Shown here: piece by piece, positions 63,989 to 64,000 of the stretch
Numbering within the stretch: position 1 is the stretch's first letter
How the letters are laid out: the number at the start of each line of letters is the position of its first letter
NCBI RefSeq assembly: GCF_012999535.1
Contig: NZ_JABBWV010000019.1
Span: 1-64,000 of the forward strand
Direction of reading: 5' to 3'
Length of the DNA stretch: 64,000 nt
Source of the DNA: Microbispora sp. H11081
GTDB lineage: Bacteria; Actinomycetota; Actinomycetes; Streptosporangiales; Streptosporangiaceae
Notes under the pieces: model-generated
The model's input: only the letters and a program-made list of their open reading frames with translations
Database searches by the model: none
Told to the model about the DNA's origin: nothing
Program-made: the position numbers and the translations under genes

Positions 63989-64000
63989 ACCTTCAAGCCT

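Overview
The window is very GC-rich chromosomal DNA from an actinomycete. Supporting signs are the clpP1-clpP2-clpX-tig block, a gene for the actinobacterial ribosomal protein bL37, several mycothiol-linked protein families, SpoIIE and HATPase partner-switch genes, XRE-DUF5753 regulators, and many genes with a TANNNT box 6-7 nt before an ATG/GTG, as in leaderless mRNAs. A filamentous, Streptosporangium-like or Streptomyces-like organism is the best inference. The species cannot be named from this sequence.

Left part (1-9555): the promoter and leader of an rRNA operon run leftwards off the edge. Next on the minus strand come valS, clpX, clpP2, clpP1 and tig (translation and protein quality control). 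An XRE-DUF5753 regulator follows, divergent from an HATPase kinase-like protein.

9.6-13.4 kb: an MTHFR-like protein, tRNA-Gly(TCC), and tRNA-Pro(TGG). The tRNA-Pro is the attachment site of a small, decayed integrated element. A 102-bp direct repeat (10849-10950 and 13226-13327) encloses a frameshifted tyrosine integrase, a DUF6881 gene, a tautomerase and a divergent MarR gene with two matching operators.

13.4-34.2 kb: mostly ordinary metabolic and regulatory genes. These include VOC, DUF2087, TrpB2, a GAF-SpoIIE-HATPase protein, bL37, a DeoR-type regulator with galT, and a secreted M15-like cell-wall enzyme behind a c-di-AMP (ydaO) riboswitch and an apparent CTG start. The M50 site-2 protease, a membrane SpoIIE phosphatase, an Eis-type acetyltransferase, rpiB, def, an aldehyde dehydrogenase, a DsbA-like protein and pepN follow.

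34.2-46.1 kb: a cluster of intergenic repeats, a lemA-DUF2207-unknown cluster, an amidase, a NERD protein, ilvD, a prolyl aminopeptidase, and two secreted proteins.

46.2-48.2 kb is a decay zone: an AraC tail, a GNAT gene, a frameshifted SnoaL-like gene and a WYL protein without its HTH. To the right are FmdB, GNAT, HNH, an S9 peptidase, purU and a TPR protein preceded by an overlapping 24-residue ORF. Then come GNAT, an XRE-TPR regulator with a divergent small protein, MscS, GlbO, a GH13 enzyme, a thioesterase and ettA. No CRISPR array, insertion sequence or biosynthetic cluster is visible.
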